64,000 bases of DNA, from the NCBI GenBank assembly GCA_948473085.1, contig CAOKWH010000007.1, positions 1 to 64,000 of the forward strand, in the 5' to 3' direction. Source of the DNA: an uncultured Clostridia bacterium. Its GTDB lineage: Bacteria; Bacillota; Clostridia; Oscillospirales; Ruminococcaceae. A program made the translations under genes and the position numbers. Shown piece after piece: positions 1-10,208 of the stretch. Each line of letters starts with the position of its first letter. The first letter of the stretch is position 1. Under the pieces are notes generated by a model. It searched no databases. It saw only the letters and a list, made by a program, of their open reading frames with translations, and was not told the origin of the DNA.

Positions 1-264
1 GGCAACAACAGCAGCTCCAGCACCCCGGATGAGGGCAACAACAGCAGCTCCAGCACCCCGGATGAGGGCAACAACAGCAGTTCCAGCACTCCGGATGAGG
101 GCAACAACAGCAGCTCCAGCACCCCGGATGAGGGCAACAACAGCAGCTCCAGCACCCCGGATGAGGGCAACAACAGCAGTTCCAGCACTCCGGATGAGGG
201 CAACAACAGCAGCTCCAGCACCCCGGATGAGGGCAACAACAGCAGCTCCAGCAGCACACCCGAG
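1..264 (+). repeat. 33-bp coding tandem repeat (GNNSSSSTPDE), about 8 copies in window, continuing off the left edge
   Basis: ggcaacaacagcagYtccagcacYccggatgag repeated at 1, 34, 67, 100, 133, 166, 199, 232. Confidence 0.97.
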
Positions 265-1647
265 GACGAGGGTCTGGCAGACTGGACACCGGCTGTAGAC
301 AAGGCTACATTGCACGATGCTTCTGACACTATCGCAGATGCAGAGCTGTATGAGGCCAACAGCTATTCTGCTACACTGGAAGGCACTACTGTAAAGCTGG
401 CCATCAAGGGCCTGAAGAAGCACCAGAACGCCAATGGCACAATGGGCTACTGGGTAGGCTTTGCTGCTACCGCCCCGGAGAAGGTTGGCGAAACCCCGGT
501 TGCCAAGGTGAAGTATGCTAAGGGTGCAGACATTGGATCTGGCACTGTAATTCCCCTGGAGGATCTGGGCAATGGTGTAGAAGGCATTGCCTACTACCTG
601 AATGCTGCCACAGCTCCAGAGGATGCCAAGTTTACTATCCAGTGGATGGATGCTGAGGGGAACGCGCTGACCAAGCCCGTTACCTTCGCCATCGACCTCT
701 CTGCTGTAGAGGTTGCAGCTGTTACAGTTATGAACGAGACAGATCTGAACAGCGAGCTTGACAACAGAGAGCCTGTTATTACACTGGGCGCCGATATTGA
801 TCTGGCAGCCAGTGTGAACATTGCATACGGCGTTACACTGAATGGTAATGACAAGACTGTTACTGCACCCCAGGCATCTCCTGTTGCCCGTGCAGCAGCC
901 GCTCCGGCCTTTGTAATTACTGCACCGGGCGTAGAGCTGAAGGATCTGAAGATTGCCGGCGCCGAGGCTGGCGAGGCTGCTATCCAGATTACTGGTGGCA
1001 GCACCGAGCTGACCAATGTGGAAATTGTATCCGGTGATGCAGAGGTTGATAATGCGGCTGTAACCCTGGGCGCTGGTACCAAGGTTTCTACTGTAAAGAT
1101 GACCGATGCTGCTGGCAGACTGACTGTGGAGAAGGGTGCAACTGTAACCAAGGTGAACCTGGATGGAATTACCCTGGCTCCCGGTGAGACCCTGCAGGGT
1201 GTGGCAGACACAATAGTGGATAACAACACCACAAGCCCCATTACAGTGGAAAAGACTGGTGAGGATTCTGTTGTTGTAGCACCTGCGCCCACCCCTGTTT
1301 CCGGCGACAGCAGCGACAGCGACTACTTTGGCACCGCTACCTGGGACGAGGTGAAGCGCATCATTGCCGACGCTAAGGATGGCGACACCATCAAGCTCAG
1401 CGGCAATGGCCTCAAGAACTTCCCCGCCAGCGTTGCCCGGGACCTGAAGGGCAAGGACATCACACTGGAAATCCGCAAGAATGGCGTAACCTACAGCATC
1501 AACGGCCTGGAAATTGGCAGCGTGGATAAGCTGTGGTACGAGTTTGAGAACCTGGAAAAGCAGCTGCTCACCGTTTCTTCCAGCAAGCCCGCCAACAAGC
1601 CCCAGAACAGCAATACTGTTAAGCCTAACCCCAGCACCGGCCGATAA
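1..1647 (+). CDS. Secreted/surface repeat protein, 5' end outside window: GNNSSSSTPDE repeats, beta-helix-like middle, C-terminal (Y/F)FGTxTWDEV domain
   Basis: Frame 1 is open from base 1 through the repeat array into the listed 310..1647 ORF; ends ...KPNPSTGR*. Confidence 0.85.
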   Translation, partial: GNNSSSSTPDEGNNSSSSTPDEGNNSSSSTPDEGNNSSSSTPDEGNNSSSSTPDEGNNSSSSTPDEGNNSSSSTPDEGNNSSSSSTPEDEGLADWTPAVDKATLHDASDTIADAELYEANSYSATLEGTTVKLAIKGLKKHQNANGTMGYWVGFAATAPEKVGETPVAKVKYAKGADIGSGTVIPLEDLGNGVEGIAYYLNAATAPEDAKFTIQWMDAEGNALTKPVTFAIDLSAVEVAAVTVMNETDLNSELDNREPVITLGADIDLAASVNIAYGVTLNGNDKTVTAPQASPVARAAAAPAFVITAPGVELKDLKIAGAEAGEAAIQITGGSTELTNVEIVSGDAEVDNAAVTLGAGTKVSTVKMTDAAGRLTVEKGATVTKVNLDGITLAPGETLQGVADTIVDNNTTSPITVEKTGEDSVVVAPAPTPVSGDSSDSDYFGTATWDEVKRIIADAKDGDTIKLSGNGLKNFPASVARDLKGKDITLEIRKNGVTYSINGLEIGSVDKLWYEFENLEKQLLTVSSSKPANKPQNSNTVKPNPSTGR

Positions 1648-1674
1648 GGCTCCAAAGCTGATAGGCTTAAAAAC

Positions 1675-1706
1675 AAAAACCGTGGATTTTTATCCACGGT
1701 TTTTTC
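1675..1706 (+). terminator. Rho-independent terminator after the repeat protein gene
   Basis: aaaaaccgtgga-tttta-tccacggttttttc. Confidence 0.85.
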
Positions 1707-1776
1707 TTTGTGCTTACCTCTGCCCGGTACCGGCGCTTTTTCCAAAGAGGCGCAGGGCTTTTGCTCGGTTTTTGGT

Positions 1777-2217
1777 TTATTTCTTATACTTTTCACTTTC
1801 GGCCACGGCCAGGCGGTCGCAGCGTTCATTTTCCGGGTGGCCGGCGTGGCCTTTAATCCACACAATTTCCACCTTGTGCAGGGCCAGGAGGGCCAGAAGC
1901 TCCTCCCATAGGTCCACATTCAGCGCAGGCTTGCCGTCGGCCTTTTTCCAGCCCTTTTTCTTCCAGCCATATACCCAGCCCTTCTGCACCGAGTCGGCAA
2001 AGTATTTGGAATCGCTGTACACAGTCACCTGGCAGGGCTCCTTCAGGGCCTGCAGCCCCTGGATGACGGCGGTCAGCTCCATGCGGTTGTTGGTGGTGGC
2101 GGCCGCCCCGCCGCTCAGCTCCTTTTCCCGCTGGCCAAAGCGCAGAATGGCCCCCCAGCCGCCGGGGCCGGGGTTGCCGGAACAGGCGCCATCGGTGTAA
2201 AGCTCCACTTTTTTCAT
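1777..2217 (-). CDS. rnhA: Ribonuclease HI
   Basis: [25 protein letters not shown]...[13 protein letters not shown]...[15 protein letters not shown]. Confidence 0.95.
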   Translation of the reverse strand: MKKVELYTDGACSGNPGPGGWGAILRFGQREKELSGGAAATTNNRMELTAVIQGLQALKEPCQVTVYSDSKYFADSVQKGWVYGWKKKGWKKADGKPALNVDLWEELLALLALHKVEIVWIKGHAGHPENERCDRLAVAESEKYKK

Positions 2218-2674
2218 CAGATCTGCCCCTTTCTTATCCTAAAAGTATAGCACAGCTGCCGGGGCCAATGCAAGGCGGTTCCATCCGGGCGGGAAATTGC
2301 GCCCCGCCTGTGAGTAAAGCGCCTGGAATGGTGCATACTATAGAGGGACAGGGGATTGGTTTGCTTTGCTAATTTTTGGCACAATATATTGACAGTTTTG
2401 CATAAAAAGTATATGATGTATTCGATAGAGTGTTCGTAAATTCCGGTTCGGGCCTGGTGCTGGTACGGCAATTTTCAGCCCAGTGGCGGCGGATTGGAAG
2501 GGTTTGGCGGCTTTGCTGCCGCAGCCTCTGCTCCTGGCGGAACAGGGCATTTTTTGGCATTGGCTTTTTACGGATATGGATGCTGCAAACCTATCTGCCC
2601 GGCAGACAGGCTTATACTGCTGTATTTTAATTTTTTAAGTACATAAAAGTTTTAGACAGAATGGAGGAAATTCG

Positions 2675-4711
2675 GTGACAGACGAAAAGAACACAAAAAC
2701 CCCGCAGGAAACCGAAACAAAAACCGAGCGCCCCAAGCACCGGGGCCGCCGGAGCAATAAAAACACAGCCAAGCCGGCGGAGGACGCCGTGGCCAAGGAG
2801 CTGGCCCCCAAGCGCCAGACCCGCAGCCGGAAAAAGACGCTGGACGAGGCCATTGCCGCCGTCATTGGCGTCACCGCTGTGGCAGAGGAGCCGGCAGAGC
2901 CGGAAAAGAAGGAGAAGCCCGCCCGGCAGCGCCGTCCGGCCAAACCTGCCAAGCAGCAGCCTGCCCAGGAGCCTGCCGCTGCCCGCGCCGAGCAGCCCAA
3001 GGGCAAAACCGGCAAAAACACCCGCCGGAAAAAGAGCGAAAACACCGACCCCAACGCCCAGGTGCGCATCATCCCCTTGGGCGGCCTGCACGAGATTGGC
3101 AAGAATATGACTGTCTATGAGTGCGCCGGGGATATGTTCATTGTGGACTGCGGCATGACCTTCCCGGACGATGAGATGTTCGGCGTGGATACGGTTATTC
3201 CCGACTTCACCTTTGTGGAGCGCAACAGGGAAAAATTCCGGGGCATTGTAATCACCCACGGCCACGAGGACCACATTGGCGGCCTGGCCTACCTGCTTAA
3301 AACAGTGAACATGCCGGTGTATGCCACCCGGCTCACCCTCTCCCTGATTGAGCACAAGCTCAAGGAGCATGGCCTGCTGGGGCGGGTTAAGCTGATAGAA
3401 GCCGCCCCCGGCAGCCATGTAAAGCTGGGCTGCTTTGATGTGGAGTTTATTGCGGTGAACCACTCTATCCCCGACGCCTGCGCGCTGGCCATCAGCACCA
3501 AGGCCGGCCTGATTGTACAAACCGGCGATTTTAAGGTGGACTACACCCCGGTGGCCGGCCCGGTGATTGACCTGGCCCGGTTTGGCGAGCTGGGCCGCCA
3601 GGGCGTGCTTATGCTGCTCTCCGATTCCACCAACGCCGAGCGCCCCGGCGCCACCAAGAGCGAGCGGGTGGTGGGCGCCACCTTTGAAACCCTGTTTAAA
3701 CAGGCGGAGCGCAAGCGCATTATTATTGCCACCTTCTCCTCCAATGTGCACCGGCTCCAGCAGATTGTGGATAGCTGCGCCAAGCATGGCCGCAAGCTGG
3801 CTGTATCCGGCCGCAGTATGGTAAACATGGTGGAGCGGGCTGTGGAGCTGGGCTATCTGCGGGTGCCGGAAGGGCTGCTTATTGATGTGGACCTGATGAA
3901 CCGCTACCCCGACGATAAGCTGGTGATTGCCACCACCGGCAGCCAAGGCGAACCCATGAGCGCCCTGACCCGGATGGCCATGAACGACCACCGCAAAATT
4001 AGCGTAACCCCCAACGACTGCATTATCCTTTCGGCGTCCCCCATCCCCGGCAATGAGGAAAGCGTTACCCGGGTGGTGAACGCGCTCTTGCGCCAGGGCG
4101 CCGATGTCATCTATGAAAAGACCTACGACCTGCACACCTCCGGCCATGCCCAGCAGGACGAGCTGAAGCTGATGCTGGCCCTCACCAAGCCCCGGTTTTT
4201 CATGCCGGTGCACGGTGAGTACAAGCACCTGAAAAAGCACAGCAACCTGGCCCAGTCCATGGGCGTGCAGCCGGAAAACATTGTCATTGGCGAAAACGGC
4301 CGGATTGTGGAGCTTTCGCCGGACAAGGTGGGCCTGGGCGGCACCGTGCCGGTAGGTGCCGTGATGGTGGATGGCCTGGGCGTGGGCGATGTGGGCAGCA
4401 TTGTGCTCCGGGACCGCAAGCACCTGGCCCAGGATGGCCTGATTATTGTGGTTGTGGCAATGGATTCCGCCACCGGGCAGGTGGTGTCCGGCCCGGATAT
4501 TGTTTCCCGCGGCTTTGTGTATGTCCGGGAGGCCGAGGATATGATGAGCGATGCCCGGCGGGTTTGCCTGCGGGCGCTGGATTACTGCGCCAAGCAGCAC
4601 ATCCAGGATTGGTCCAGTATTAAAAACAACATCAAGGATCAGCTCAGCCAGTTCATCTACGGCCGCACCAAGCGCAGCCCCATGATTCTGCCTGTTATCC
4701 AGGAGGTTTAA
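2675..4711 (+). CDS. rnj: Ribonuclease J with basic N-terminal extension
   Basis: MBL motif HGHEDHIGG; beta-CASP region; LGGLHEIGKNMTVYE; GTG start. Confidence 0.93.
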   Translation: MTDEKNTKTPQETETKTERPKHRGRRSNKNTAKPAEDAVAKELAPKRQTRSRKKTLDEAIAAVIGVTAVAEEPAEPEKKEKPARQRRPAKPAKQQPAQEPAAARAEQPKGKTGKNTRRKKSENTDPNAQVRIIPLGGLHEIGKNMTVYECAGDMFIVDCGMTFPDDEMFGVDTVIPDFTFVERNREKFRGIVITHGHEDHIGGLAYLLKTVNMPVYATRLTLSLIEHKLKEHGLLGRVKLIEAAPGSHVKLGCFDVEFIAVNHSIPDACALAISTKAGLIVQTGDFKVDYTPVAGPVIDLARFGELGRQGVLMLLSDSTNAERPGATKSERVVGATFETLFKQAERKRIIIATFSSNVHRLQQIVDSCAKHGRKLAVSGRSMVNMVERAVELGYLRVPEGLLIDVDLMNRYPDDKLVIATTGSQGEPMSALTRMAMNDHRKISVTPNDCIILSASPIPGNEESVTRVVNALLRQGADVIYEKTYDLHTSGHAQQDELKLMLALTKPRFFMPVHGEYKHLKKHSNLAQSMGVQPENIVIGENGRIVELSPDKVGLGGTVPVGAVMVDGLGVGDVGSIVLRDRKHLAQDGLIIVVVAMDSATGQVVSGPDIVSRGFVYVREAEDMMSDARRVCLRALDYCAKQHIQDWSSIKNNIKDQLSQFIYGRTKRSPMILPVIQEV

Positions 4712-4851
4712 GCGGCCCATCCCACGCCGCTATAGGGCAGGGCCGGGGGCTGAGCGCTGCGCTGGCCGGGCGCGGGCTGCCCTTTGGCCCTGTGTTTTTC
4801 CCCTGTCCAGGCATATCCAGATTTGCTTTGATACCACACCCATTTCTTTTG

Positions 4852-4880
4852 GTGACAAACCGATATGGGTGTGGTATAAT
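4852..4880 (+). promoter_or_regulatory. Probable sigma-A promoter of gdpP, flanked by a 13-bp inverted repeat
   Basis: GTGACA-17 bp-TATAAT; ATACCACACCCAT (4831-4843) and ATGGGTGTGGTAT (4865-4877). Confidence 0.6.
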
Positions 4881-4979
4881 CATTTCAGGCTTTCCGGGCT
4901 GGGGCATCCTGCCCGGCGGCCGGATAAAATTCAGTCATTCTGCGGCGGATGCGGCCGCTTTTGAAAGGAAGGATCCAAG

Positions 4980-6950
4980 GTGCAAAAAAGGCTGGCTCTG
5001 CTCTGCTCCATATTTGGCTCCATGTTCCTGCTGTGCATTGCTGTCACCGGAGTGGCCGCCCTGGCGGATCCCGGCGTGCTGGCGGTTTCGGTGAGTGTTT
5101 TCCTGGTGGGCATGCTCATCATCTTTGTCCAGTACCGCTCCATCCTGGCCGGCGCGGACCGGTACCTGCACAGCCTGGGGGAGGTTGTCCACTCCCTCCA
5201 GACCGATGCCTCCATCAACCACCCGCTGGCGCAGTTTGTTGTCAGCCGCCAGGGGGAGATTATCTGGTTCAACAAACGGGCGGAGGCCTTGTTCCCCAAG
5301 GTGGCCCCGCAGCTGTACGGCCGGATGGTTTCCACCATCATTGGCGAGGTGGATTTTCGGCAGCCCACGCCGGAGCGGGGCTTTGGCGTCCGGGTGCAGG
5401 GGCGGATGTACTCGATGTATGCCAACAACTACGGCACCGGGGAGGAGGAGCTGTACGCCCTCTACCTGGTGGACGATGATGAGCTCAAGAATTATACCGA
5501 CCTCTACTTTAAAACCCGCCCGGCAGTTATGCGCATCATGGTGGATAACTATGACGACCTGGTGCAGAGCGCCAAGGAGAGCGATAAAACCCCGGTTTTG
5601 TCCGAAATCGACTATCAAATCACCCAGTTTGTGGAAAAGTACGGCGGCGTTATCAGCCAGGTGGAGAAGGACCGCTACAATGTGGTGTTTGAAGATAAAT
5701 ACATGCAGCAGATTATCCAGAACCGCCTGGATATCCTGGATACCATCCGCAAGATTGAGGTGAGCGACCGGGTGCCCTGCACCCTCTCCATCGGCATCGG
5801 CCGGGAGGCCCCCACCATTGTGGAGGCGGACGAGATGGCCCGCCAGGCGCTGGAGATGGCCCAGGGCCGGGGCGGCGACCAGGCCGCGGTGCGCACCAAA
5901 AACGGCTATGACTTCTACGGCGGCCTTTCCAAGGGGGTGGAAAAGCGCACCAAGGTAAAAACCCGCATTGTGGCCCAGGCGCTGGCCGAGCTGATTGCCT
6001 CCAGCAAAAATGTGATGATTATGGGGCACCGCTTTGCGGATATGGACTGCTTTGGCGCCGCTGTGGCGCTGCACAAGGCGGTCACCCAGATGGGCAAGCC
6101 CGCCTGGATTGCCATTGACCCGGAAAAGAATATGGTGGAGCTGCTCTACCAGCATGTCCGGGAAAACGGCTACCGGGAATTTTTGCGGGCGCCGGCCGAA
6201 TTGCTGGACCTGGTGGAGGAGGGCACGCTGCTTATTGTGGTGGATACCCACTCCAAAACCATTATCGAATCCCGGGAGCTGTACGAAAAGTGCAAGAATG
6301 TGGCGGTTATCGACCACCATCGCAAGCTGGTGGAGTATATCGACAATGCCACCATCTTCTACCACGAACCCTACGCCTCCTCGGCCTGCGAGATGGTAAC
6401 CGAGCTGGTGCAGTACTTTGGCGGCAACATCCGCCTGACCCGGCTGGAGGCCGAGGCGCTGCTGTCCGGCATTATGCTGGACACCAAAAACTTTATTGTC
6501 AAAGCGGGGGTGCGCACCTTTGAGGCGGCGGCCTACCTGCGCCGGCTGGGGGCCGAAACCACCGATGTGCGCAAGCTGTTCAGCTCCTCTCTGGATGCCT
6601 ACCAGCAGCGCTCCAAGCTGGTGGCCTCGGCCGAGGTGTACCGCGGCTGCGCCATTTCCGCCACCAACCAGACCATGGAGGACATCAATGTCGTGGCGGC
6701 CCAGGCGGCGGATGAGCTGCTGAACATCAACGGCATTAAGGCCTCGTTTGTCATGTTTGAGCTGGGGCGTGGGGTGAACATCTCCGCCCGCTCGATGGGG
6801 GATATGAATGTGCAGATTGTCATGGAAACCCTGGGCGGCGGCGGCCACCTGACAATGGCCGGGGCGCAGCTGGCCGAATGCACGCTGGAAGCGGCGCGGC
6901 AGCGGCTGTTTGACGCCATAGACGATTATATCAGCAAAAATGGGAAGTAG
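4980..6950 (+). CDS. gdpP: c-di-AMP phosphodiesterase GdpP-like (TM, PAS, degenerate GGDEF, DHH/DHHA1)
   Basis: DHH region MGHRFADMDCFGAAVAL...VIDHHRK and C-terminal GGGGHLTMAGAQ. Confidence 0.93.
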   Translation: MQKRLALLCSIFGSMFLLCIAVTGVAALADPGVLAVSVSVFLVGMLIIFVQYRSILAGADRYLHSLGEVVHSLQTDASINHPLAQFVVSRQGEIIWFNKRAEALFPKVAPQLYGRMVSTIIGEVDFRQPTPERGFGVRVQGRMYSMYANNYGTGEEELYALYLVDDDELKNYTDLYFKTRPAVMRIMVDNYDDLVQSAKESDKTPVLSEIDYQITQFVEKYGGVISQVEKDRYNVVFEDKYMQQIIQNRLDILDTIRKIEVSDRVPCTLSIGIGREAPTIVEADEMARQALEMAQGRGGDQAAVRTKNGYDFYGGLSKGVEKRTKVKTRIVAQALAELIASSKNVMIMGHRFADMDCFGAAVALHKAVTQMGKPAWIAIDPEKNMVELLYQHVRENGYREFLRAPAELLDLVEEGTLLIVVDTHSKTIIESRELYEKCKNVAVIDHHRKLVEYIDNATIFYHEPYASSACEMVTELVQYFGGNIRLTRLEAEALLSGIMLDTKNFIVKAGVRTFEAAAYLRRLGAETTDVRKLFSSSLDAYQQRSKLVASAEVYRGCAISATNQTMEDINVVAAQAADELLNINGIKASFVMFELGRGVNISARSMGDMNVQIVMETLGGGGHLTMAGAQLAECTLEAARQRLFDAIDDYISKNGK

Positions 6951-6992
6951 GAAAAACCTGTTTTCCATTACATAGAACAGGAGGAAATGAGA

Positions 6993-7439
6993 ATGAAGGT
7001 AATTTTGATAGAGGATGTAAAGGGCACTGGCAAAAAGGGCGAAGTGGTGGAGGTTTCCGCCGGCTATGCCCAGAACTTCCTCTTTAAGCGCAAGCTGGCG
7101 GTGGAGGCCAGCAGCCAGGCCATGAACGAGCTGAAAAACCAGCAGGCGTCCAAGCAGCACAAGATTGATTTGGACATGCAGGCCGCCCGGGAAAATGTGG
7201 CCAAGGTAAACGGCAAAACAGTAAAAATCCACGCCAAGGCCGGCACCGGCGGCCGCCTGTTCGGCTCGGTGACAGCCAAGGAGATTGCCGAGGAGATGGG
7301 CAAGCAGTACGGCGTGCAGGTGGACAAGCGCAAGATTGAGCTGGCCGGGGATATCAAGTCGTTCGGCACCTTCAGGGCGGTTGTCAAGTTCTACACCGGC
7401 ATCACAGCCGAGTGCAGCATTGAGGTTGTAGAGGGCTAA
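6993..7439 (+). CDS. rplI: 50S ribosomal protein L9
   Basis: [30 protein letters not shown]. Confidence 0.97.
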   Translation: MKVILIEDVKGTGKKGEVVEVSAGYAQNFLFKRKLAVEASSQAMNELKNQQASKQHKIDLDMQAARENVAKVNGKTVKIHAKAGTGGRLFGSVTAKEIAEEMGKQYGVQVDKRKIELAGDIKSFGTFRAVVKFYTGITAECSIEVVEG

Positions 7440-7477
7440 TTTTTACAGCCCGGTTTGGAGTTTGGAGGGGATGGCGT

Positions 7478-8836
7478 TTGGATCAGATTGTGGGGATGGA
7501 TGGGCTGCTGGAAAACCTGCCGTACAGCAAGGACGCCGAGCAGTCGGTGCTGGGCGCCATTCTTGCCCAGCCCTCCTGTATCAACGAGGTGTTGGAGTAC
7601 CTGAAGCCGGAGAGCTTTTACAACACCTACAACCAGGGCATTTTTTCGGTGATGATGCGCATGTTCCTGGCCTCGGAACCCATTGATGTCGTCACCCTGC
7701 TCAACCAGGTGAACGCCGAGAACATCTTTGCCACCGAAAGCGACGCCAAGATGTACCTGGTCAGCCTGGTGGATACCCTGCCCAGCACCACCAATGTGGC
7801 GGATTATGCCCAGATTGTCCGGGAAAAATATTATCTGCGCACCCTGGCAGCCACCTCCCAGAAGATTATCAACACCATCCGGGAGGGCGCCGGGGACGCC
7901 AAGAGCATTATGGAAATGGCCGAGCAGGATATTTTTAATATCCGCCAAGGCCGGGAGGTGGGCGGCCTCACCAAGATTGACGAGGTTATTATTGAAACCT
8001 ACGACCGGCTGCAGAAGCTCAGCGGCGAGGATAAAAGCGCCTATATGGGCATTCCCTCCGGTTTTGGGGCGCTGGATACCATCCTCACCGGGCTCAATAA
8101 GTCTGATTTGATTCTGGTGGCGGCCCGGCCGGGCATGGGCAAAACCTCCTTTGCGCTGAACATTGCCTCCAATGTGGCGGTGCGTTCCGGCAAAAAGGTG
8201 GCCATCTTCTCGCTGGAGATGAGCAAGGAGCAGCTGGTAAGCCGTATCCTCTCCTCCGAGGCGCTCATCCAGTCCAGCGCCCTGCGCACCGGCAACCTCT
8301 CGCCGGAGGACTGGACCAAGCTGGCTATGACAGCCCAGCTGCTTTCCAAGGCGGAAATTTATATCGACGACACCCCGGGCGTGACGGTGGCGGACATCAA
8401 GGCCAAGCTGCGGCGGCTGCCGGATTTGGGGCTGGTGATTATCGACTACCTCCAGCTGATGACCTCCGGGCGGCGCAGCGGGGGCGAAAACCGGGTGCAG
8501 GAAATTTCCGAAATTACCCGCAGCTTAAAAATTATGGCCAAGGAGCTGAATGTGCCGGTTATCACCCTCTCCCAGCTCTCCCGTGGGCCGGACGCCCGGG
8601 CCGACCACCGGCCCATGCTGTCCGATTTGCGGGATTCCGGCTCCATTGAGCAGGACGCCGATATTGTCCTGTTCCTCTACCGGGATGTTTACTACAACCG
8701 GGAGAGCGAGGAGCAGAATGTTGCCGAGTGCATTGTGGCCAAAAACCGCCACGGCGAAACCGATTCGGTCAAGGTGGGGTGGGATGGCCAGTTCACCCGG
8801 TTTAAGGGCTTGGAGTTATTTAGGAATGAAAACTAA
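7478..8836 (+). CDS. dnaB: Replicative DNA helicase DnaB
   Basis: AARPGMGKTSFALNIA, LVIIDYLQLM, DLRDSGSIEQDAD. Confidence 0.97.
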   Translation: MDQIVGMDGLLENLPYSKDAEQSVLGAILAQPSCINEVLEYLKPESFYNTYNQGIFSVMMRMFLASEPIDVVTLLNQVNAENIFATESDAKMYLVSLVDTLPSTTNVADYAQIVREKYYLRTLAATSQKIINTIREGAGDAKSIMEMAEQDIFNIRQGREVGGLTKIDEVIIETYDRLQKLSGEDKSAYMGIPSGFGALDTILTGLNKSDLILVAARPGMGKTSFALNIASNVAVRSGKKVAIFSLEMSKEQLVSRILSSEALIQSSALRTGNLSPEDWTKLAMTAQLLSKAEIYIDDTPGVTVADIKAKLRRLPDLGLVIIDYLQLMTSGRRSGGENRVQEISEITRSLKIMAKELNVPVITLSQLSRGPDARADHRPMLSDLRDSGSIEQDADIVLFLYRDVYYNRESEEQNVAECIVAKNRHGETDSVKVGWDGQFTRFKGLELFRNEN

Positions 8837-10208
8837 GGCGTTGGCGGCAATCAGAGCATATAGCATGTTGGAGCAGGGGGACCTTGTCTGCGCGGCTGTG
8901 TCCGGCGGGGCCGATTCGGTGGCCCTGCTTCACTTTTTACGCACCCTGCGGCAGGCAGGGGGGATTTCCCTCACCGCCTGCCACCTGAACCACGGCCTGC
9001 GGGGGGAGGAGGCGGACCGGGACGAGGCGTTTGTCCGGGCGCTCTGCCGCCGCTGGCAGGTGCCCCTGACGGTGGAACGGCTGGATGTGGCGGCGCTGGC
9101 CCGGCAGCAGCGTATCTCGGAGGAAACAGCCGGCCGCCAGGCCCGGTATGCGCTGTTTGAGCGGCTGCACCGGGAAACCGGCTGCAAGGTGGCCACTGCC
9201 CACACCCTGAGCGATAATATGGAAACGCTGCTGTTCCGCATGGCCCGGGGCACCGGGCTGCATGGCATGCGAGGCATCCCGCCGGTGCGGGGGTATCTGT
9301 GCCGGCCGCTGATTTACTGCACCCGCCGGGAGGTGGAGGGCTACTGCGCCGGGCAGGGGCTTGGCTATGTACAGGACAGCACCAACCTGTTGCCTGGCTA
9401 CACCCGCAACCGCATCCGGCTGGAGCTGATACCGCAGTTTTACCGGCTCAACCCGGCGGTGGATGCCGCCTTCCTGCACCTGATACAGTCGATGGAGGAG
9501 AGCGCCGGTTTTCTGCGGCAGCAGGCCGAACAGTTTTTGCAGCAGCAGGCGGCGGCCGGGCAGGCCCCGGCTGCCCTTTCAGCTCCGGCCTTTTTGGAGC
9601 TGCACCCCGCCCTGCAACGGGAGGTGCTGGCCCTTTTGGCCGAACAACAGGGCGGTACCCTCTCCTGGCGGCAGACCGACCTCTGCCGGGAGCTGGCCGC
9701 CAGGGGCGGCGTTAGCCAGCTGGGGGGCGGGCTGCGGTTTGTCAGCCGCGGCGGGCGGCTCTGGCTGGAACCGATGGCCCCCCCGGCCGAACCCTGGGAG
9801 CTGCCGCTGAGCTTGGGTCAGCTTGCCGCCGGGGTGCTGCTGCCGGACGGCCGAAATCTGCTTGCCCACCGGCCAAATGGCGGGGAATTTAAAAATTTTG
9901 ATAAGAAGTCCAATTTATGCTTAAAAAATACGCTTGATTGTGGTAAAATATATGGTAATATTGTTTTGCGGAGCAGGCGGCCCGGCGATACCTTTACCCC
10001 GGCGGGCCGCGGCGTGACAAAAACGCTGAAAAAACTGTTTAACGAGGCAAAAATTCCGCCGGAACGCCGGGATAGCCTGGCTATACTGGCGGATGAGGCG
10101 GGGATTTTGTGGATTGAAGGCTTTGGCTGTGACGCCCGGGCCGCTGCCGGCCCTGCTGCGCAAAGCAGCAATTACATAACAATGGCGATTGAGGGGAAAA
10201 CAAAATGA
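8826..10208 (+). CDS. tilS: tRNA(Ile)-lysidine synthetase
   Basis: AVSGGADSVALLHFL P-loop; ATG at 8826 overlaps dnaB stop. Confidence 0.92.
   Translation: MKTKALAAIRAYSMLEQGDLVCAAVSGGADSVALLHFLRTLRQAGGISLTACHLNHGLRGEEADRDEAFVRALCRRWQVPLTVERLDVAALARQQRISEETAGRQARYALFERLHRETGCKVATAHTLSDNMETLLFRMARGTGLHGMRGIPPVRGYLCRPLIYCTRREVEGYCAGQGLGYVQDSTNLLPGYTRNRIRLELIPQFYRLNPAVDAAFLHLIQSMEESAGFLRQQAEQFLQQQAAAGQAPAALSAPAFLELHPALQREVLALLAEQQGGTLSWRQTDLCRELAARGGVSQLGGGLRFVSRGGRLWLEPMAPPAEPWELPLSLGQLAAGVLLPDGRNLLAHRPNGGEFKNFDKKSNLCLKNTLDCGKIYGNIVLRSRRPGDTFTPAGRGVTKTLKKLFNEAKIPPERRDSLAILADEAGILWIEGFGCDARAAAGPAAQSSNYITMAIEGKTK

Noticed and set aside
1-264. CRISPR array
   Set aside because: Repeats are contiguous and coding with no spacers; no cas genes seen.
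29-298. ORF MRATTAAPAPR... repeat protein in frame 2
   Set aside because: Off-frame reading of the 33-bp array; frame 1 continues into the long downstream protein.
2627-4720. 697-aa minus-strand ORF
   Set aside because: Antisense shadow of RNase J; low-complexity His/Gly/Ala-rich composition typical of GC-rich third-position effects.
4935-7232. 765-aa minus-strand ORF
   Set aside because: Shadow of gdpP and rplI, same composition artefact.
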